Origin: Nautilus pompilius
Lineage: Eukaryota; Mollusca; Cephalopoda; Nautilida; Nautilidae
Assembly: GCA_018389105.1 (NCBI GenBank)
Contig: JACATO010001143.1
Span: 1 to 64,000 of the forward strand
Length of the DNA: 64,000 nucleotides
Reading direction: 5' to 3'
In this document: one piece after another, positions 11,261 to 22,447 of the stretch
Numbering within the stretch: the stretch's first letter is position 1
Layout of the letters: each line of letters begins with the position of its first letter
The notes under the pieces: model-generated
What the model saw: only the letters and a program-made list of their open reading frames with translations
Database searches by the model: none
What the model was told of the DNA's origin: nothing
Program-made: the position numbers and the translations under genes

Positions 11261-13264
11261 GTAAAAAAAGAAGAAAAAAATGCCAAACATTAAAAAGTTA
11301 AGGTTATTCAGAAATTTAGGGGAAATAACTGTTGGTTTTGTAACTATGGTAACAATCGGCCTTAGAGGCCTGAGTTACTCTGGTTCTGTAGCATTGGCTC
11401 CTCTGGTTTGGCGAGTCTTTCTTTAGGGGGTTTCCCCAGCCCCTCCATGAAAAGGGGGAGGTTTAGAATAGCCATGGATGCTGCCAGTATGCCTGGAATT
11501 AGGCCCCAAAAGTTCAGTCCAGCAAATAGCTCATAAAAATATTTTTAGATGCAGCCTTAATCTTTCTGCATCGGTAGTAATGGAATTCTTGTGGTGAGCA
11601 GTGAGGCCAGTGGATGGCTGCTATGAAAGGGTTAATAATTTAAAAAAAAAAAAAAAGACAAAGCCTCAGTTCATATTCAGAATCTTTGCTTTTGAGCGCA
11701 TGCTGCTTGAATATGTAAAACAAAAAATATTTGTAATGCTGCAATTCTGATAAAGTCTCCGGTTTCCCGTGAAATATTGGTGAATAAGATTACCGTCTAC
11801 CACCTGGACATTTGCCATGCAAAATGTCCTGATTGATTAGAAATATCCCACCCATCCATTCCTTGTCAGCGTGAACCTGCTTTGTAGTAATGCACACTTA
11901 CTCCACGTCTCATGTTCAAGTAACTTAATGTTTTCTAACATCTTTGGGTAAGAAATGCTTAACCCACTAACTCCAACATTTAAAGGGAAACAACTTACAC
12001 GATTTAAAGACTGAATTTCATAAATCACAACAAGGGCTTTGTGAGATACTTTAGTTTGCTATGCAAATCTGATGTTAGCGAAAGTTTGTCATAAATATAA
12101 AATGTAAATTCCTTGAGACTTCCATTAGAATGTTATATAGCAGGTTAAGTGGTATCTAGAACGGTATACAGTAGTATGTGGTGTGTAATGTATTGTAGAA
12201 TGATAGTCAGACAGGTGATGTATATGCATTTGTTCTGTGGTTTAGTTGACTGTCTGACAGGTACAACCAATCATAAATTAGGTTCAGTGTATTGGGTATT
12301 TGAGGAATATTTTTTATGAAATAATAAATTTTGCTGTGTTGTTTTGATAACTGATGAGTACTGATTATCTTTTTTGTTAACGGGTAGCTGTGAAATCAGC
12401 ATTTTTTGGTATACTCCACTGTAGTCAGCCAGGTCACTTGTTCTGCCATTATTTAATTATTGTTTATCCTGCAGATGGTAATTGGGCAGGAGACTTCACC
12501 GCCATTCTTCGATAGAAAGGATGCTGTCTCTCAGAATCACAGTTATCTTGTCTCCTTAAAGAAGCAAGTTGTCAGGCTCTCCATCTGCATGGGTTTCAAT
12601 ATCATTAGTTATTCAGAATCTAATGGCCCCCCTTTCTTAAATTCCAAAGTTAATTATTATCATAATAAATGCACAAATAACTTCTCTTTCTTGCTATTTC
12701 TATATTTAAAGGTGAATCGTTTTGTTCATGATGATGGATGAGAAAGGGTCAGAAGGCATTTCTGCCTGAATGACTGAGAAAGCAAAGGATAAAAAGATTA
12801 GCAAGAAACTGAACTTCCCATAGCCTTCCATATTTAAAATTACATGATAAGAGACAGGTAGACAAACAAGCCCCCTCTCTCTTTTTGTTACTTAGGCTCT
12901 TGGGTTTAAAAGGGTCACATTGTAAAAACTTTATAAGTATTGGAACAGGTAGGAAATTTCATCAGTACCTTGGCATTACAGTTCTCTAACCTGACACAGT
13001 TGGTACATTAAAAGATATATCAGATGGACAATCATCTGATCCCTTTATAATTCAGTACATTCCACAGTTGGAAAAATCTCCTCAACAGAATTTGTTTTGC
13101 TACATTTTGCATTAAAAAAAAATATTTTTTTTTATATTACATTTCAATATTTTAAAAACAAGGAACTCCAATAGTACTAATGCATAGTTAATCTCATGCC
13201 ATTTGAAGAAAAACAAATTAACCAGCTTTCTGTTATTATTACTATCAGTATAAGCTCACTAGTC

Positions 13265-13510
13265 CCCTTTCCCTAATAGTTAAAGAAATTAGGGAATCTC
13301 TGTTTACACCCTTAATAGTATAACCCCATTCTTTTTCTCTAATAGTCATGGAAATTAGAGAGTCTTTGAATGTATCTCTGGTAATATAAGTTATACAAAA
13401 GAATATATCCATTTTTTTTTCTAATAATCAAGGAAATTAGGGAGCTTCTGATCGTGTTCTTGGTTGTATAGGCCCATTTTCTTTCACTAATTATAAGACA
13501 ATTTAGGGGT
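13265..13510. repeat. Degenerate tandem duplication, 4 units of about 65-83 bp
   Basis: The motif CTAATAGTTAAAGAAATTAG recurs as CTAATAGTCATGGAAATTAG, then CTAATAATCAAGGAAATTAG, then CTAATTATAAGACAATTTAG. The starts are near 13272, 13338, 13421 and 13486, a spacing of about 66, 83 and 65. Sequence between the motifs also aligns partly. It is an old local tandem duplication with no coding content. Confidence 0.75.
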
Positions 13511-14407
13511 GAAACAATTTTTAAAATTCCAGAAGTTTTAATAAACTGGCAAGATAATGAAAACTCTGCAGGGTAGCAAGGTTTTAAGTCAAATTGATGT
13601 GGGCTTTTAATTTTTAAATATATAAGCAACATTTAAAGGAAAAGTGTAGCAGAAACCTGTTTGCTTTGAAAACCAAACCACTGACTCTCACATGGCTTCT
13701 TACACCTGTAATTAATTATAATTTTTTTTGTTTTGTTTATTAAAATATATTTTGCTTCAAGTGTTTTATTTATGAATGTCTGATGTAATAAACTGAGATC
13801 AGTGACTTTTGTCATGTGTAAGGTGTGATATTATTAATAGCTCTTCTGTATTTTGTTTTGTTTTGACATTGAGGCTAATTATGAGACGTCATCTTGTTTA
13901 GTCTTACCCGAAATCTGTGCATCAGTTTACAGTGGTGTAACTCTGATCCATCGGATGGTGATACCAGGTACATCAGGCATCCGTAATGTCCAAAAGTGAG
14001 CTTCCAAATCAGTTAACTATGTTGCTGTGTGTACAAAGAAGTAATTTAAAATAAAAGTTTTTTTTTTTTTTGTACATAACAGGACAAATATCACTATTTT
14101 TATTGGGTGCGGTGGGAGGGAGAACTTATTGGAATTTCGAGGTATAAGTTGGGCGATACCAGAGTGTACATAAAAGAACTTGAGCAGAAAGAGCTGATAC
14201 AGGTAGCTGACTATAGACATGTGAAATGTTAAAAACTTTAATAGAATCGGATTCTGCAGTTGTAATAATGCAATCTGTGGATAAAGTAAATATATGACAT
14301 AAAATAAAAAAGATTTTTTTAACTCTAAAATGGCTTTATCTAGACATAGTTGTGTGTTTTTCCATTTTCTGTAAGTTCACTGATTTTTCAATTTTTTCTT
14401 AAAAAAA

Positions 14408-14420
14408 TATATATATATAT
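14408..14420. repeat. Short (AT)n microsatellite
   Basis: An A-run followed by alternating AT. Confidence 0.8.
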
Positions 14421-15776
14421 CAGCATAAGAACAACTCACATGATGTTCTTGTAAACAATGTAGTGCTGATTATCATATTTAATATGATGACCTTTTATAA
14501 TGGTGTTTATTCTTGCTTCTTATAGAATGGACTTCTGGATTATTCTTATTATTATATGTGTGTGTGTGTAGGCTTTAAAAAAACTGGACTGCCGTAGCCC
14601 CTATATTCAAGAGTGATCTCCCTTAACACACAAAGCTCAGATGTTTCTTTTTTAAATCTAATTTCATTCCAAATGTCACTACATTTCCAGTAAACTTACT
14701 TGCTTACTATATCCCTGCTGATGAGATAAAAACGATTTTGTTTTATTTCTAATTCGTTTATAATAACATTTAAAAAAAAAAAAATGGAGGACGAAAGAAC
14801 ATTTTGAGTTTTGCTGCCATGGATACCAAAGTAGGAAAAAACTACGTGTTTGTACTGGGATATGCGATCAGCTGACACGCTGTAAAAACGTGGGGGGGTG
14901 TGTAATAGATCGAAATTCATTGTTGAAGCCAGCATGGGTAGCCTATAAATCAGCCATGTGTTTGGAAATCCAATCCACAGTTGAATGTGATGGTTTCTGT
15001 TTCCTTGTGGATGGTAGATGTCGAACAAACCCTGACAGCACCCTGTTTCTTCATGACGACAGCCATGACTAAGTCGTGTACAGTTCTCTCCCAAAGTTAA
15101 TCCAGACTCTGCTTTGGTAGTTTAACTTTTTCAAAATAAGTTGTTCATGTTTCCTTCATGAAAGAAAACAGTAAAGTCTGTGATATTTGTGTTTGGTGAA
15201 TAAATAATACTGCATTGTGCAGAGATGAGTATTTTTGTCCTGTACACGTCTCTAAATGCACACTTTAACATTATTAATTTAAATTAAGTTATTCACAGTT
15301 ATAAAACATACAAATTATAATCTGTTTTTCAAATAAACTAACCCAGGGTACCCACAATGTTACAAATAATAATAATAATGGGTATGTTATAAGTCAAGTC
15401 TTATATAGCAACAGAACAGTTGCCTTGTGTATAAATAGAGTAACATTTTTAGACGACGATGACGATGAATTTATATTCCAAGTTTGAATAGATTTGTTTG
15501 AGAAGAGAAAAAAAAGGACAAAGGGGGGAAATATTCTTTTACTCTTTTTTTTGGCAAATGAGACAAAGTCAAATTTAGCTTTTGTGAAGATCCAAGTGAA
15601 TCACTGATAGCGTCTGAAAAATCCAACTTTCCATCTCTCGGAACTGATGTGCACTGTCTTTGCAATGGTTGTCATCATCGGTGATTTCTTGTATTGTGAA
15701 ATGACTTCCACGAGTTGATCTGATTTCGTCGGGTCATCAGCTACAGCTTGCTGTTGGCGCGTCATCCCTAACCATT

Positions 15777-15992
15777 GTCTACAAGGGAGACAACTTTGGT
15801 GGGGGTGCGTTGTTCTGCGGTTTCCAATCCCGTGCCGTGCCGTAAGGGCAGAACCTTTGGCTTTGGCCATAAACGGGGCAGCTGGTGGAAAAAAAGAAGG
15901 GAGGGGATACACGTGAGGAAGGTATGCCAAACCAAATCAGTCCCCTGTGAGAATCATCCAGCTTGGTCTTGTAGTCTAGTCTACTACTAGAC
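15777..15992 (-). repeat. tRNA-derived SINE copy
   Basis: The AAGGGAGACAAC module lies at 15783. The family's GTATGCCAAACC segment follows, then a tRNA-like B-box equivalent read on the minus strand as TGGATGATTCTCACAG. A-box-like sequence is present in the CTAGTCTACTACTAGACC end. The middle (poly-A with GGGAGGGG) is rearranged compared with the full copy at 34127-34396. Open frames that cross this region on both strands are explained by the repeat. Confidence 0.7.
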
Positions 15993-16519
15993 CTACTGCA
16001 TGTTGCTTTGCTGTTATTTGTGGGTAGGGACATAAAGCTGACTCACTCTTGATGGGCCCCCCCCCCAAAAATAACAATCAAGCCATTTGTATTTTCATCT
16101 GCAAGTGGGAGAATTTAGGCCACTACCAGGATCACAACAGGTAAAATGGCCACTGTCGGTTTTGTCTGAGGACCATTCAGAAATTGTCAACTCTTTCTTT
16201 CCTTTTTTTTTAGACAGGTCACATGGAAATGTGGGAATAATGGGTTAACTTTTATTTTCAAACAATGAAGATGGTTATGATGATGATGACCATCAATGGC
16301 TTCATCTAATCTCTTTATAGTGCACTGATTTAATAATGTTCTTTATCTGTCTGTCTCTATCTGTATCTCAATTCAAACAAAAAATTTTGGCAATTTTTAA
16401 AGAAAAAGCAAACATCTATTAACTATTTCTTTTACACATGCATATTCACACATATACATACACACATATATATACATGGATACTCACACATACATACGCA
16501 CAAATATACGCCTATACAT

Positions 16520-16539
16520 ACACACACACACACACACAC
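16520..16539. repeat. (CA)n microsatellite
   Basis: About ten CA units at the end of a longer stretch of CACA/TACA-rich sequence (16435-16539). It directly abuts the palindromic element starting at 16540. Confidence 0.9.
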
Positions 16540-16618
16540 TAGAGATGTTCAAGTAAAATCCTGATAAACACAGAACTTCTGTAATCACATCAGCCAGGTT
16601 TCATTTGAACACCCTTTA
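16540..16618 (+). repeat. Small palindromic element (MITE-like), copy 2
   Basis: The left arm TAGAGATGTTCAAGTAAAAT and right arm GGTTTCATTTGAACACCC form an imperfect inverted repeat. The centre contains GTAATCACATCAGCC, related to the conserved loop of the 18811 and 43082 copies but with an internal deletion. TA is present at both ends. It sits immediately after a CA microsatellite. Confidence 0.65.
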
Positions 16619-17749
16619 CATATTTAATGTCTTTCATTTTTTAAAATAAATATTAACTCTTAGCTTGGAGACACTAGGAGAATGCAGCTCTAACTAACTG
16701 GTTCCAGATTTTATTATTTAAGAAGGCCATGTTAATCTTCAGAAGATGAAAGATCTCTTTGATCTGTTAATAGACTGTGTATATTTTCAGACCAACCATA
16801 TGTCTGTATTTCTTCAATTGACTTCTTGGTGGTCACTGATGGACTGAGGTTCTGACTGCAGCACAAACTTTATGCTCAGGATTTAGAAAAGTTGACTTAC
16901 CTATCCTTCAGTCGAGTGTCATTTGTATCATCTAAAGAACAGCCACAACTGTTTTCCTTTTTTTTTTGATTTCTAGTTGGCTAACCTAGAATAGTACGTG
17001 TGCTGCTTTATTGCCATCTGTATTTGTGTTACCTGAGTGGTGTAGGCCAGGAATGACATCTTTGTTCAGACTGATTTTAATAATCAACTATACTGATGAT
17101 TGAAAACCAGCAAATTAGTGAATAGGTCAGGGTTAAAAAATGGTGGTGTTGCTTTTTCCTCTGATTCCTTCTAGTTTGTTTTAATTTGAAAATCACTAAT
17201 TATTCCCTTAAGATCTTTACTCAAAGGGTGGCCATGACTTCTACTTGTTATGGACCTTTAGCCCCTGCACAATTGCTGCTGACATCATTTCCCCAGGGCT
17301 CTTGTATAGCCTTGAATACAGCTCAAATGTGATGTAAACTAACTAGGCTGTCTTTATAGAAAGAAAGAAACAATCCACAGATGCTCCCCTTGTTTAGGGG
17401 TGAAAGGGGATAATACAGCCCCTACAGGTTAAAATGTTACCATAACTAAACTCTAATCTGTTCCAGATCTCTCCCTCAAGCCAAACCCCACCAATGTGGT
17501 CCTTGCACTGTCCGTTCTGCAAATCACACAGAATCACAAGGGTGTGGTTCAGACTTAATTTTAAGATCTTAGTAGAGTCAAATATCTTGACTCCTCCACT
17601 CCTTGAAAAAGTCCGAACAAAGTGGCTATGATAGAAATTGTGTTGAAATAAAAGCTTAATGTATAGTGTATTAAGTACAACTTGCTGTAAAGTAATTCAT
17701 ACATTGGTCATGAATGACTTATTCTGAAAATAATGTATATCAGTGCACT

Positions 17750-17965
17750 TAATATTTGGAGAAATGGACGCTATTACTTTTACATAGAAACAAAGGGCTT
17801 TATAGCGCCTCGTGTATTTAGTATCTGGAGAAATGAACCATGTTAGTTTTACATAGTTACACAGGTCTCTTGAGAGCCTAATGAACCTAGTATCTGGAGA
17901 AAATGACTTGTTGTTATTAAATTGGCGGAAAGCTCTTTAGACAACTTAACCTGAAATACTAGCTA
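17750..17965. repeat. Tandem duplication, 3-4 units of about 69 bp
   Basis: AATATTTGGAGAAATGGACG (17751), GTATCTGGAGAAATGAACC (17821) and GTATCTGGAGAAAATGAC (17890) are spaced 69-70 bp apart, with aligned sequence between them (TTTTACATAG segments). A fourth, weaker unit is at about 17960. It has no coding content. Confidence 0.75.
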
Positions 17966-18229
17966 CTGGAAGTATGACTCCCGCCCCATTTTTTTTTTCA
18001 TTAAAATCAGCCTACATCATTTAAGTATTTGGTAACTTGGCTAAAAAAGATCAGTGGAGTTGTGATCCATGCATCAGACAGCAGCACCTCTGGAAGTTTT
18101 TCCTTTGTATTTTGGGTGGCGTTGAACTTTTATTTTCATTAATATTATGCCTCACTGCCTCAGTGATGTTAACATGAGAATTGTTCTCGTTGTTGTAGGT
18201 ATTCCATCCTGTCTCATTGTTTCCTGATT

Positions 18230-18640
18230 TCTTTGGCAGTGCGCTTAGGGTCGGTCACTGACCTGTTGAGAAGACGAACTTTCCGCCATTTAGTCTCCTC
18301 TCAGGGAGAATAACACACAGTACCAAAATCTGTATTCTGGAGCATTTATCGTGCCAGTAATTTTTTATTATGGCCACGACATCCAAAACTAAGATACCCA
18401 CTCAATCTTGCTTAGAGGTGGGGTTTTAGACATATTTCCTTGTTGGTTTTACTATGCCACCTCTAACATGCTGCTGCCTCTTCAGATGTGGCTCAAGCAC
18501 TCGTTTCCAATACTCATCTGTCCAGCTTTTGTTGGCTTTGGCGTAATTCATTCGTTTGATTCTGTTTCTTTTTATCATTCTGCCAACGGCAGTTTTCTCC
18601 CAACTATGCAACATCGCAGGCTACATCTTCTCTCCAAATA
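18230..18640 (-). pseudogene. Tc1-like transposase remnant
   Basis: The minus-strand frame at 18426-18614 includes IKRMNYAKANKSWTDEYWKR, which matches the '.KRLKWAKEHKNWT.EDWKxVLFSDE' segment before the first catalytic Asp of Tc1 transposases. Further on, HVRGGIVKPTRKYV resembles the 'YVRRxxGE...KPTVKHGGG' segment. The first catalytic SDES-type motif is lost, reading EPHLK. Sequence continuing toward 18230 keeps fragments such as ITGTINA but has several stops. No intact terminal repeats were found. A very old, dead copy. Confidence 0.55.
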
Positions 18641-18810
18641 TTGACTGATCAATGACCAATGACGTCCCTTCCATTTCAACAAGATCTCAGGTTCTCTCAT
18701 GGCTGGCTTTCTCCTAATCTTCAGATGTTCTTTTTAGCAAGGTCAAAATCATAAATAACAACTGTGACTATTGAAAGTGGTCTTTGAGAAGAAAAAAATA
18801 TGTAGCATAC

Positions 18811-18888
18811 TGGGAATGCTCAGATAAAAGCTGGCCAGATACGATTACGGTGATGCTATTTCAGCCGGGTTTCATTTGAACAGCTCTA
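18811..18888 (+). repeat. Small palindromic element (MITE-like), copy 3
   Basis: The left arm GCTCAGATAAAAGCTGGCCA pairs with the right arm CGGGTTTCATTTGAACA. The loop reads ATACGATTACGGTGATGC. Its reverse complement aligns almost base for base with the 56351 copy along the whole length, including the AAATAGCATC part of the loop. TA-containing ends (GCTCTAG on the right) fit a mariner-type target site. It lies between the Tc1 remnant and the mariner element. Confidence 0.7.
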
Positions 18889-19150
18889 GTGCTACGTAAT
18901 ATTAGGCACAAAGAACAATTCAGTATACATATAAATTTTATTGAAGATGTAATCAAAGTTTTAACTTAAACTTAGTAACATTTGTTTTGCATATTTTTTT
19001 CTCACATTTATAATACATGTAACTGAATGTACTAGAAAATTGGTCATACATGTCCTATGGAATCTTTCTTTGGTGGGTTTACACCTCTGACTGGCTTAAA
19101 CAGAAAGCGGTGACAGAGAGATTCATTATGTATCTGTTGGAGAATTTTTG

Positions 19151-19265
19151 TACAGGGTGCAGCAAAATGATCTGACACATTTGTATTTTTAATAAAAGCC
19201 AAATAAAGTAAAGAACGAAAAATTTGTTTTTATTTTCGAAATGTACATAGGATGCCATTTTGTTT
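19151..19265. repeat. Left terminal inverted repeat of the mariner element
   Basis: It pairs with about 20392-20506. Conserved blocks include GATCTGACACATTTG, TTTTTAATAAAAGCC, GTAAAGAACGAAAAAT, and TATTTTCGAAATGTACATAG. This end follows the transposase stop codon. Confidence 0.9.
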
Positions 19266-20341
19266 CATTTGGTTTTAAAAATTAAATCACTCAAGTGGGT
19301 ACCGTTATTGTCCACACACTGTCGAAGGCGTTCACGAAAGTTGTCCATAACCCGGCAGGTCATTTCATGTGGAATGGCAGCAATTTCTTGGCGAATGACA
19401 TCTTTTAATCGCTCAATAGATCGAGGGCGATGAGTGTATACCTTTGATTTCAGATATCCCCACAGAAAAAAATCGCATGGGTTCAAATCAGGTGATCGGG
19501 CGGGCCAACCAATGTCACCACGCAATGAAATCAAATGACCGGGGAGCATCTCCCTCAAAATTCCCATCACACGTCGAGAAGTGTGGGCTGTTGCCCCATC
19601 CTGTTGAAACCAAACATTGTCCTTACCGTCAAGTTCATTCAATTTGGGTTTCAGAAAAGTCTCTAGCATCACACAATATCGATCAGAGTTCACAGTCACT
19701 GTAACATTGTCTTCTACGAAGAAGTAAGGTCCACAAATGCCAAATTCTGCTACCGCACAACATACGTTACCCGAGGACAATGCAAAGGGCGTTGGTGCAA
19801 CTCACGAGGGTTGTTCTCGGCCCAGTATCGGAAGTTTTGCTTATTCACGCTGACACACAGGTGAAAATGCGCCTCGTCACTGAACAACACAACAGCTGCA
19901 CGGGGGACATGTTGTTGAATTTCCAAACACAATGCTCTGCGAGTTTTAAAGTCTCTTTCGCTGAGTTGTTGTGCCAACATCATTTTGTACAGATGCATTT
20001 GCAGTTCCATGTGAAGAATTCTTCGCAAACTTCTATTGGAAAGGCTAAGAGCAGCGGTGTTTCGTGCCGAACGTCGTGGAGACTGTTGAACTGAACCTCT
20101 TACTGTTGCCACATTTTCTGGAGTTCTGGCAGTCCGAGGTCGGCCGGTTGATTTTCGTTTCAATGCTGATCCACTAACTCAAGTTGGTAACCCATAACAA
20201 AATCGTGTTTCGAGTAGGTACGGGATCATGTCTACCAAGCCTGAAGTGTACACGGAATGCTCTTTGTGTTGCAATTACAGATTCATTGTTTTTGATAAAG
20301 GTTTCCACGATGAAAGCGCGATGTTCGCCCGTCCAATTCAT
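19265..20341 (-). pseudogene. Transposase of the mariner element (DUF4817 + DDE_3 type), two frameshifts
   Basis: The start is the ATG at 20341 (MNWTGEHRAFIVET), just inside the terminal repeat. The upstream in-frame ATG at 20416 lies within the repeat and is less likely. Region 1 (to about 20175) is a helix-turn-helix domain of the type that starts these transposases, ending ILLWVTNL. A stop follows, and the frame resumes about two bases off at KRKSTGRPRTART. The middle frame has VLFSDEAHFHL, the first catalytic Asp. A second shift of about one base at 19755-19775 sits in the RVT-CAVAEFGI segment. The last frame has VWFQQDGATAHT (second Asp) and ARSPDLNPCDFFLWGYLK (third Asp), with 36 residues between them by my count. 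The total, about 358 codons, is the usual length. All three catalytic acids remain; only the frame is broken. Confidence 0.92.
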
Positions 20342-20391
20342 GTCGGCAACTGAAAACGAAATGAAACAAAATGTCAACAATGCATCAATTG

Positions 20392-20506
20392 GAACAAAAT
20401 GGCATTCTATGTACATTTCGAAAATAAAAACACATTTTTCGTTCTTTACTCTCTTTGGCTTTTATTAAAAATGTAAATGTGTCAGATCATTTTGCCGCAC
20501 CCTGTA
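20392..20506. repeat. Right terminal inverted repeat of the mariner element
   Basis: Inverse of 19151-19265. It ends GCCGCACCCTGTA at 20506, followed by host sequence. Confidence 0.9.
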
Positions 20507-20639
20507 TAATAATTATTGCATTATCCCTTAGCAGAGGGTCTATATCATATCTTGCTTGTTGCATTTAATCTAGGGAAGATAACTTAAAAAGCATTTGTAA
20601 CACCAGTCAATTTTACCTCTGTAACAGCTGTCAATTTCA

Positions 20640-20860
20640 ATTAGGAGCAGCCACCATTTTGAATGAATTATATCTTCTGTAACTGCCACTATTTTGAATA
20701 AATTACATGTTTAAAAGTCATCATTTTAATTAAAAATAGTCCCCATTTTCACTGATTTATTTTTTTTCCAAAATAGCTAACATTCCAATGAATTAAATCT
20801 GTGTCCACCACCATTTTTAATGGATTAAATCTTCTGTATCAGTGACCATTTTTGACAAAT
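20640..20860. repeat. Degenerate tandem block with 'CCACCATTTT..AATGAATTA' units
   Basis: Related segments recur: CCACCATTTTGAATGAATTA, CCACTATTTTGAATAAATTA, a CCCCATTTTCACTGATTTA version, and CCACCATTTTTAATGGATTA. Each is followed by a TCTTCTGTA-like phrase in several units. The spacing is irregular, about 40-60 bp. It lies about 130 bp outside the mariner element. Confidence 0.55.
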
Positions 20861-21628
20861 GGCACTCATATAGGTTGATACATGATTAACTACACAGCCA
20901 AATTTTACCAATTAAAAGTTAACATTTCATTCATTTCATCTCGCTCGTTGATTAGTCCTAGCATTAGCCTCCAACAGAAGCTGCACATTCTGATATTCAA
21001 GAATGTGGAAGGATGTTTATGGTGGATATCCATCAGTAGTGACTTGTTTTGCTGGCCTTCACTAACTCATTGAGGAGATAGAACCTGTTGAAAGTTTCAG
21101 AACCGTGAATGTTTTTCTTTTTTTTTTTTGGCCTGCACTTATCGTCCCTGGAAGAAAAAAAAAAGCTTTAACCAGCAAAGATGAGCTGGGTTTTCTTATT
21201 GAAGGTCCAGGAGATAATATCCAGAAAGACTGGGCCAGTTTCATTAGCATCTGTAACATCACTGGTGACCTCTTAGTATGTCCTGACCCATCTCTCTCCT
21301 TCATGGCTGCACTTTGCTCAAACAAACATCAGTCTCATCAGCAAACAAACAATCATATTCTCCTTTAGCAACAGAAAGAGAGTTTCATTGCAGACATTGT
21401 TATTCACAAGGCTGTATGACCAATTTTTTATAGGCATTCTATTTTCACTACAAGATTGGTTGCTCAGTGTGGTATTTTAACCTTAAAATATCACCAGCAA
21501 TAAACTGGTTAAAGTTTAGCACATTCTTAATACTCATTAAATATGATAAATACTAAAGAATTTAACCCAGTTGTGAATTTATCTGAGTACATATAAAATA
21601 AATAATATTCACTAAAAACTGAGAACAC

Positions 21629-21645
21629 ATTCCCACAATGCAGTG
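21629..21645 (+). promoter_or_regulatory. ZNF143/Staf-like motif (ATTCCCACAATGCAGTG)
   Basis: It matches the CCCACAATGCA core with its right-hand extension. It sits about 80 bp upstream of an unrecognised 116-codon + strand open frame (21709-22059), but I cannot show that it drives transcription. Confidence 0.4.
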
Positions 21646-21708
21646 CTATAGACATCAGTTAAAGGTTGACTACTGATTATTCTTTTTGCTAAACCCCTGC
21701 TCTGACAT

Positions 21709-22059
21709 TTGGGACTTAAGAACATTTCACGGCAAGGAGCTAGAATGGCGGAGGGGGTATTAGCATTGGTAATGGTCAAGGTGCAAGCCAATCAAGTGTT
21801 ATCTGTGGAACTGCTACCGTGCATCTCTGGAAAATGTTATCAGAGCTTTTCATTTTCAGATGGATGGAAACTCTCTCAGCTGGCTGGTGAAGAAGTAGTG
21901 AGAATAACTGTGCCAGGGAGATACACCCACCTCATCCTTGGGCCCTTAACTGTGGAAGCTCAGCACCAGCTGTCCCAATTACTGATAAACACTCTTAAAG
22001 ATAATAAGGAAGTTTCTGCACACCATAGCTACAATAATTACAATATTTTCAGGCAGTGA
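21709..22059 (+). other. 116-codon open frame, unrecognised
   Basis: An uninterrupted frame from ATG to stop. Its composition looks more protein-like than most random frames here: an amphipathic stretch with VLALVMVKVQANQVLSVELL, then SDGWKLSQLAGEEVVRITVPG, then LILGPLTVEAQHQLSQLL. I recognise no family. There is no signal peptide or clear splice context, and no related copy elsewhere in the window. It could be a chance frame, a fragment of an unrecognised mobile element, or an exon. It is listed because it is longer and less repetitive than its neighbours, not because a function is visible. Confidence 0.2.
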
Positions 22060-22447
22060 TTTAAAAACTATGAAGTGGGATCTTCTGCCCGGTGACCAAG
22101 ACAAAGATCCAATTCTTACCAAACTTTGGAATAGACATGCTTGAGTGCTCCTTGTGTCACACAGGGTTCATGTCTGCTAAGGAGGCAGGGCAGCTCCCAA
22201 CTGTGAACCCTTTAAAGGGTCTTTTAAAAAAAAAAGTTCAAAGTGCTCTCTCCAAGCAGCAGGTTAAAGACCCATTGTTTTTCAAGCTGTTAACCATCTT
22301 TTTTCTTGTTAAATTATTGGTGTTTTAGCAAACTTCTCTTGCATTCAAGGATGGCTGCTGGGTTTTGAGAAGATATTTTTCATTAACCTCAACTTTGTTG
22401 ACGATGTTGGTTTCAAGGTGGTGGCAGTGGTGGTTGTGTTGTTGTCA

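Larger units (their letters stand above)
19151..20506 (-). mobile_element. Mariner/Tc1-superfamily element with about 115-bp terminal inverted repeats
   Basis: The left end begins TACAGGGTGCAGCAAAATGA and the right end, read in reverse, begins TACAGGGTGCGGCAAAATGA. The two terminal repeats stay aligned for about 115 bases (19151-19265 and about 20392-20506) with only a handful of differences. The outer TA on each side is the expected TA target-site duplication. The element is about 1.35 kb and holds a single transposase reading region on the minus strand, broken by two frameshifts. Near-identical ends suggest that it inserted fairly recently compared with the other transposon debris here. Confidence 0.93.

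Noticed and set aside
13112-13136. A9TAT9-type palindrome as a terminator or structure
   Set aside because: Simple A- and T-run composition, common throughout this window.
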